This document shows, piece by piece, positions 59,056 to 64,000 of a DNA stretch of 64,000 bases; positions within the stretch are counted from its first letter, which is position 1; every line of letters starts with the position of its first letter. The notes beneath the pieces were generated by a model. The model was given only the letters and a program-made list of their open reading frames with translations. It was not told the origin of the DNA and searched no databases. The stretch comes from Candidatus Methylacidithermus pantelleriae (GTDB taxonomy: Bacteria > Verrucomicrobiota > Verrucomicrobiia > Methylacidiphilales > Methylacidiphilaceae): positions 1 to 64,000 of the forward strand of contig NZ_CAJNOB010000067.1 of assembly GCF_905250085.1 (NCBI RefSeq). The letters are read 5' to 3'. The position numbers and the translations under genes were made by a program.

Positions 59056-60182
59056 GCCCGGTGAACAATTCTCAGAGGACGGAGTTTAGAGCCCATCCGG
59101 ACGGGAAAGGATGGGAAGCGTGTGAGCTAGGGAAAGAACTGGTCCCGGAGCAGATGGAATCACTTGCGCGTTGGCTGTACGATCCTGAGGTCCCCGAGGA
59201 GGCGAAGATGTCCTTTCTATCTCGTTGGGCTTGCCGGGGGGAGACCCCAAAAGAAATGGCTGCGCTGGCCCGGGAACTTTTGCGAGACTCCCTTCCTCTT
59301 CCTATTCGCGGATTTTGGGAAGGGCGCCCCATTGTGGATACTTGTGGTACGGGAGGAGGAGGCCTCTGCCTTTTCAATGTCTCGACGGCTGCGATGTTTG
59401 TATGTGCGGCAGCCGGGCTTGTGGTTGTCAAGCATGGCAACCGAGCAGTGACCAAACGGTGTGGAAGTGCTGATGTTTTAGAGGCTCTTGGACTTCCCGT
59501 GGAGCTTGAACCGGACGAGCTTGTCCGTTCCTTGCAGGAGATCGGAATGGGGTTTGTATATGCTCCAAAGTATCATCCTGTGCTGGCTCGGCTTTCTGGG
59601 CTACGGCGCCGCATGGGATTAGTAGGACAAAGAAGTGTCTTTCATATGCTAGGTCCTCTTTTGAATCCCGCCCGCCCGGCCGTTCAGCTGGTCGGGGTAT
59701 TTGCGCCCGAACATGTGACTAAGATGGTGGGAGCTCTTCGGGAACTGGGGTGCCAGCAGGCCGTCGCTGTCTATGGAATTGACCAGGAAGGAGTGGGACT
59801 GGGAGAAATGGGGACCAACGGTGAGGGTGTCCTTGCGGGTCTTCCATGGGAGAAGGTTGCTTTGGCCATCAAAAGCTGGGCCCAACGACGAGCTTACCAT
59901 GGATCGGCAAAGGAGGTGCTGGTTTCTCATCCCGAGCAAAGTGCTCGAATGATCGAAGAGATTTTTTGCGCTCGGCAAAAGGGGTTTGCGCGGGGGTTGG
60001 TTGTTGTCAACTCTGCCTTGGTGCTTCTCGCTGCCCGGCAGTGCCAGAGTTTTGAGGAAGGAGCCGAGCAAGTGGAAGAGATCTTGGACCGGGGGCTTGC
60101 TCGAAAAAAGCTCGAGGATGCGCGCCGTTTTTACGCTTCCGTGCGTCGTTCCGCTAAGAACTCACTCGAGTTGTCCACATAG
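59049..60182 (+). CDS. TrpD-like (anthranilate phosphoribosyltransferase family) protein
   Basis: 377 residues, nucleoside phosphorylase class II/TrpD fold, GTG start. It keeps DTCGTGG (98-103), NVST, KHGNRA (128-133), GSADVLEALGLP, the APKYHPVLARL segment and LGPLLNPA. Departures: GTGGD reads GTGGG (104), the Ser-Ser of the phosphate loop reads TK (KHGNRAVTKRCGSAD), and the Mg-binding Asp-Glu reads Gly252-Glu253. No other trp gene is in the window; it sits at the end of the pyr run. It may be true TrpD with an unusual site, a TrpD2-type protein, or another phosphoribosyltransferase. Confidence 0.78.
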   Translation: MLGPVNNSQRTEFRAHPDGKGWEACELGKELVPEQMESLARWLYDPEVPEEAKMSFLSRWACRGETPKEMAALARELLRDSLPLPIRGFWEGRPIVDTCGTGGGGLCLFNVSTAAMFVCAAAGLVVVKHGNRAVTKRCGSADVLEALGLPVELEPDELVRSLQEIGMGFVYAPKYHPVLARLSGLRRRMGLVGQRSVFHMLGPLLNPARPAVQLVGVFAPEHVTKMVGALRELGCQQAVAVYGIDQEGVGLGEMGTNGEGVLAGLPWEKVALAIKSWAQRRAYHGSAKEVLVSHPEQSARMIEEIFCARQKGFARGLVVVNSALVLLAARQCQSFEEGAEQVEEILDRGLARKKLEDARRFYASVRRSAKNSLELST

Positions 60183-60195
60183 AGAGGACCCGCGT

Positions 60196-63100
60196 GTGAC
60201 ACAGCGCAGGACGGGTTGGGAAAACTTTCATTTTCTGATTCGGGAATGGTTCCAACGGGAAATCGGGGAGCCTACCCTTGTGCAGAGACGCGCCTGGGAA
60301 GCTATCGAAAAGCAAGGGCCGGTTCTCGTGGTTGCTCCCACCGGATCGGGTAAAACACTGGCCGGATGGCTTGGTTTACTGAACCGGCTGGTCCAGAGGT
60401 GGCAGGCGGGAAGGTGGGCCGAGGGGCCTTCGGTTCTCTATATCTCTCCCCTTCGGGCGTTAAGCTATGACCTTTGGCGGAACTTGCAAAAACCGCTCCG
60501 GGAGTGCGAGGATGCTTTTCGAAGGCAAGGGCTTTCCTTTCCCCCCGTTTCGGTTTCCGTGCGCACGGGAGATGCCACAGCCGCTGAAAGGGCTCGGCTG
60601 GTGAGAAAACCTCCCCAGATCTTGGTAACGACCCCCGAATCATTGTATCTGCTGTTGGGGGGCTCAAGAGGTCGATCCCTATTGAGTCGGGTAGAAACGG
60701 TGATCGTGGATGAGCTTCATGCTTTGGTGGGGACCAAACGGGGAGCCCATCTTTTTCTCTCCTTGGAACGACTGGCTCGGCTGCGAGGAGGTCTTTTGCA
60801 GCGTATCGGGCTTTCGGCCACGGTCCATCCTTGGGAGGAGGCAGCCCGTTGGCTCACCGGCCAGCAAGAGGGGGAAAAGGAAGTCACTGTTGTGATGCAG
60901 GAGGAGGATCGGAGGCTCGATCTTGCCATCGAGCTTCCCGAGGTCCCGTTAGGATCGGTGGCTTCGACCGAGTTTTGGGAAGCTCTGTATGACCGGATCG
61001 CAGAATTGACCAAGGAGCACGCAACAACCCTTGTCTTTGTCGCCAGTCGCCGGTTGGCCGAGCGGGTTGCTTTTCAATTGGGTCAGCGGTTGGGGGATTC
61101 CGTGGTAGGAGGTCACCACGGGAGTCTTTCTTGGGAAAGACGGCGGCAAGTGGAAGGCCTGCTTCGGGAAGGAAAACTTCGTGTGGTCGTAGCAACCTCT
61201 TCGCTGGAGCTTGGGATCGATATCGGACAGGTGGAGCTTGTGTGCCAAGTGGGTTCTCCCCGTTCCATCACAGCCCTGATCCAGCGAGTGGGGCGCAGTG
61301 GTCATCGACTGGGGAAAACACCCAAAGGTCGATTGTTCCCTCTTTCGCGAAACGAGTTATTGGAAATGGTGGCTTTGATCCGTGCGGTGCGGCTGGGTGT
61401 TCGGGAGAAGTTACCGACGATTGAAGCCCCTCTTGACGTGCTTGCTCAGCAGGTGACGGCGGAAGTCGGAGCTGGGAGTGTTTCCGAGCAGGAGCTTTGG
61501 GAGCTTGTCCGCAGAGCTTATCCCTACCGCGGGCTAACCCGAGAGCTTTGGGAAAAGATGCTCACCCTTCTTTCGGAAGGGTTTGCGTGGGAGCCGGGCC
61601 GGCGCGGAGCTTTGATCCATTGGGAACGCACGGATGGGGTTCTTCGGCCACGCAAACGGACACGATGGGTTGCTTTGGCCAATGCAGGGGTGATTCCAGA
61701 CCGGTTTGAGTACGAAGTGGTTACTGAGCCGGAAGGGGATACCGTCGGCACGGTCAACGAGGACTTCGCCATGGAGAGCATGGTGGGAGATGTGTTTCTT
61801 TTGGCTGGGCGATCGTGGCGAGTCCGGCGAGTCGAAAAGGGAAAGATTCGCGTAGAAGACGCCGGCTTTGCAGCTCCATCGATTCCGTTTTGGCTTGGGG
61901 AGGCTCAAGCCCGATCGCCAGAACTTTCGGCCAGTGTGGGAGAATTCTTGGAGTGGGCCAACGAGCAATTCGATAGAGGACCGCTATCCCACGGAGTTGC
62001 TACGATCACCGAAGAGCTTTGCAACACCTTTGGCCTTTCCGAGGAAGTAAGCCGAGCTCTTTCCGAGCACTTGGCGGCAAGCTACGCGGCTTTGGGAGAA
62101 CTGCCTACTCATCGAAAAGTTATCGTTGAACGCTTCTTTGACCAGGCAGGGGATACACAGCTTGTGTTCCACTGCGTACGGGGGATGCGGATAAACCGAG
62201 CCTGGGGATTGGTGTTAAGAAAACGCTTTTGCCGTCAATTTAACTTTGAGCTTCAGGCTGCTGCTGGGGAGGACGGTCTTCTTTTGTCTCTGACGCCTGT
62301 GCACAGCTTTCCCTTGGAGGAAGTAGTTGGCTACGTAAAAAGCGATACGGCTCGCTCCCTTTTGGTCCAGGCAATTTTAGATGCCCCGGTATTTCGGATT
62401 CGGTGGCTGTGGAATAGCACAATCGCTTTGGCCGTTCCCCGGAGAAGAAATGGAAAGAAACTGTCGGCACAGCTGGTTCGAATGCTGGCCGAAGACCTTC
62501 TCGGACGGGTTTTTCCTGATCAGCTTGCTTGCTTCGAAAACATCGTGGGAGACCGACAGATTCCGGATCATCCTTTGGTGGATCAAACGCTTCGAGATGT
62601 GCTCGAAGAGACGCTCGATTACCCTGGATTGGCTAGCTTGCTCAAAGACATTGAGTCTGGCAAGATCCGGGTGGTGACTCGGGATCTGAGGGAACCTTCC
62701 CCCATGGCCTGTGAGTTACTGACGGCTCGTCCGTATGCGTTTTTAGACAATGCGCCGTTGGAGGAGCGTCGCGCTCATGAGGTTTCCGTTCGAAGATGGT
62801 GGGCTCTAAAGGACGCTACCGAACTGGGAACGTTAGACCCGGCAGTGATCCAGAGGGTCTGTCAGGAGGCTAGGCCTTCCGTCACTTCCAGTGAGGATCT
62901 TTTGATGGCGCTGGAAAGTTTTGCCTGTTGGGAAGCCGACCCATCGTACCAGCCGTTTTTTGACTCACTAGCCCGAGAAGGAAAAGCGCTTACGGTTGCC
63001 ACTTGGAATGGGAAAACCCTCTGGGTTTCTTCCTCTCGAGCTCGTCAGTGGGCAGCGACTCTGGGCGAAAAAGCCGGTACTAGCCTGGCTCGGTTTTGGG

Positions 63101-64000
63101 ATCCACAAGAAGACCCTCAAGAAGCTCTGCAAGAGATCGTAGCGGACCGATTGGCTCTCTTAGGCCCGCGCACGTCCGCCGAAGTTGCTTCTGAACTTGG
63201 AATCGAAGTTACCCGAGTCCAAAGAGCTTTGGAAGGACTGGAAGCCCAGGGGGTGGTGTTTCGGGGAAAGTTTCGTCCTGAAGGGTCAGCAGAGCTTGAA
63301 TGGTGCGAGCGAGCTCTTTTGGCTCGTATTCACCGTTCAATGATGGAGGGGTGTCGCCAAGATGCGGCTAGCGTCGAATCGAGCACATTTTTTGAGTTTC
63401 TTCTGCGATGGCAACGGGTTCGGGAAGAGGATCGTGCGGATGGTGTTCTGGGGTTGCAGAGCGTTTTAGAAGGGTTGGAAGGATTTGCTATTCCTTTTCG
63501 GGCCTGGGAAGAAGAGGTTCTCCCGGTCCGCATGAGGAACTATGACCCTGGCTGGTTGGACGAGCTCACGTTATCGGGCAAGTTTGCGTGGCTAGCCCTT
63601 GGAGAAGAAAGGTTGGTGGGAACAACTCCGGTCGTCTTTACTTCGCTCTCCGGGGGTGAGTTTTTTCCTTTCCAAAAAGCGGTTTGTTGGTCACCGGAAA
63701 AACTAGGGCCTTACGCAAGGGAGGTGTACGCGGTTCTTCGCCGGGAAGGTCCCAGCTTTTTTGACACAATCGTACGAAAAAGCCGGCTTTTGCCCAGCCA
63801 GGTAGAAGACGGGCTTAGCGAGCTAGTTGCCCGAGGGATGGCCAGAAGCGATGGTTTCGGTAGTTTGCGGGGGCTTTTGGCAAGGAAACATCGCCGAATG
63901 ATCCGGCGGCCCCGCGGCCCTTGGCCTTTCCCCGGGCGGTGGGTGCTTTGCGAAGACAGAGAGAATGGACCGGAGAGAACAGGGGAAAAGGAGACTGAGC
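60196..64000 (+). CDS. lhr: Lhr-type superfamily 2 helicase (3' end outside window)
   Basis: Large DExH helicase, at least 1268 residues before the right edge; GTG 60196 chosen with GAGAGG upstream. Helicase motifs: VAPTGSGKTLAGW (47-59, Walker A), SPLRAL, RTGD, TTPESLYLLL, VDELHAL (DExH), GLSATV, then a second domain with TLVFVASRRLAE, VVATSSLELGIDIG and QRVGRSGHR. A long Lhr-core follows (ANAGVIPDRFEYEV, GDVFLLAGRSWRV), then a winged-helix region (EVASELGIEVTRVQRALEGLEAQGVV near 63190) and more C-terminal sequence. Lhr proteins work on DNA repair or nucleic-acid remodelling. Confidence 0.9.
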   Translation, partial: MTQRRTGWENFHFLIREWFQREIGEPTLVQRRAWEAIEKQGPVLVVAPTGSGKTLAGWLGLLNRLVQRWQAGRWAEGPSVLYISPLRALSYDLWRNLQKPLRECEDAFRRQGLSFPPVSVSVRTGDATAAERARLVRKPPQILVTTPESLYLLLGGSRGRSLLSRVETVIVDELHALVGTKRGAHLFLSLERLARLRGGLLQRIGLSATVHPWEEAARWLTGQQEGEKEVTVVMQEEDRRLDLAIELPEVPLGSVASTEFWEALYDRIAELTKEHATTLVFVASRRLAERVAFQLGQRLGDSVVGGHHGSLSWERRRQVEGLLREGKLRVVVATSSLELGIDIGQVELVCQVGSPRSITALIQRVGRSGHRLGKTPKGRLFPLSRNELLEMVALIRAVRLGVREKLPTIEAPLDVLAQQVTAEVGAGSVSEQELWELVRRAYPYRGLTRELWEKMLTLLSEGFAWEPGRRGALIHWERTDGVLRPRKRTRWVALANAGVIPDRFEYEVVTEPEGDTVGTVNEDFAMESMVGDVFLLAGRSWRVRRVEKGKIRVEDAGFAAPSIPFWLGEAQARSPELSASVGEFLEWANEQFDRGPLSHGVATITEELCNTFGLSEEVSRALSEHLAASYAALGELPTHRKVIVERFFDQAGDTQLVFHCVRGMRINRAWGLVLRKRFCRQFNFELQAAAGEDGLLLSLTPVHSFPLEEVVGYVKSDTARSLLVQAILDAPVFRIRWLWNSTIALAVPRRRNGKKLSAQLVRMLAEDLLGRVFPDQLACFENIVGDRQIPDHPLVDQTLRDVLEETLDYPGLASLLKDIESGKIRVVTRDLREPSPMACELLTARPYAFLDNAPLEERRAHEVSVRRWWALKDATELGTLDPAVIQRVCQEARPSVTSSEDLLMALESFACWEADPSYQPFFDSLAREGKALTVATWNGKTLWVSSSRARQWAATLGEKAGTSLARFWDPQEDPQEALQEIVADRLALLGPRTSAEVASELGIEVTRVQRALEGLEAQGVVFRGKFRPEGSAELEWCERALLARIHRSMMEGCRQDAASVESSTFFEFLLRWQRVREEDRADGVLGLQSVLEGLEGFAIPFRAWEEEVLPVRMRNYDPGWLDELTLSGKFAWLALGEERLVGTTPVVFTSLSGGEFFPFQKAVCWSPEKLGPYAREVYAVLRREGPSFFDTIVRKSRLLPSQVEDGLSELVARGMARSDGFGSLRGLLARKHRRMIRRPRGPWPFPGRWVLCEDRENGPERTGEKETE

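Overview
The window looks like a chromosome segment of a verrucomicrobium, possibly near the acidophilic methanotrophs (Methylacidiphilae). This is inference from gene content: a complete Pup-proteasome locus, squalene-hopene cyclase plus a hopanoid phosphorylase, a verrucomicrobial-type omega subunit, and decayed IS607/TnpB elements. No taxonomy search was run. Coding is dense, GC is moderately high, and many genes overlap or are translationally coupled. I found no rRNA, tRNA or CRISPR array; the one clear RNA gene is tmRNA.

Layout. 1-1.36 kb: decayed IS607-type tnpB, entering from the left edge. 1.4-4 kb: queE and ispE (-), pyrF (+). 4-10.7 kb: the pupylation/proteasome cluster in the order known from actinobacteria, ARC/Mpa ATPase - dop - pup - prcB - prcA - pafA. 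10.8-14.8 kb: ffh, rpsP, trmD (no rimM), rplS, rnhB. 15.2-20.2 kb (-): DUF2062 membrane protein, obg, then an IS607 remnant of about 2 kb separating obg from rpmA-rplU. 20.2-21.6 kb: no supported gene. 21.6-24.6 kb: a methyltransferase, a cysteine-desulfurase homologue that lacks its PLP lysine, and a membrane protein. 24.6-34.97 kb: acs, PAP2 phosphatase, a probable exported protein, TetR-EmrA-EmrB efflux with a palindromic operator, an unknown protein and an aldehyde dehydrogenase. 35-38.2 kb: zinc-ribbon coiled-coil protein, smpB, rpoZ, a PmtA-like methyltransferase and ssrA (tmRNA). 38.2-40.8 kb (-): purF-purM, with purM running antisense into ssrA. 41-43.1 kb: a third IS607 remnant. 43.15-50.25 kb: exported protein, M42-like peptidase, shc-hpnG and leuS. 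50.3-51.3 kb: a fourth, internally deleted IS607 remnant. 51.5-54.4 kb (-): a fused AhbA/AhbB (NirDL)-type protein, leuB and leuD. 54.4-60.2 kb: M20 peptidase, pyrB, pyrC, carA and a trpD-like gene in one tight run. From 60.2 kb: an Lhr-type helicase cut by the right edge.

How the genes work together. The 4-10.7 kb locus encodes all parts needed to tag proteins (PafA, Pup), to activate Pup (Dop; this Pup ends in Gln) and to unfold and degrade targets (ARC, PrcA, PrcB). Pup is unusually basic and ARC lacks the actinobacterial GQYL tail. tmRNA and SmpB, about 1.6 kb apart, form the ribosome-rescue pair. The pyr genes and purF-purM cover parts of nucleotide synthesis, and leuB/leuD part of leucine synthesis. 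The four IS607-type remnants can be aligned to each other, which identifies pieces that single copies would not reveal.
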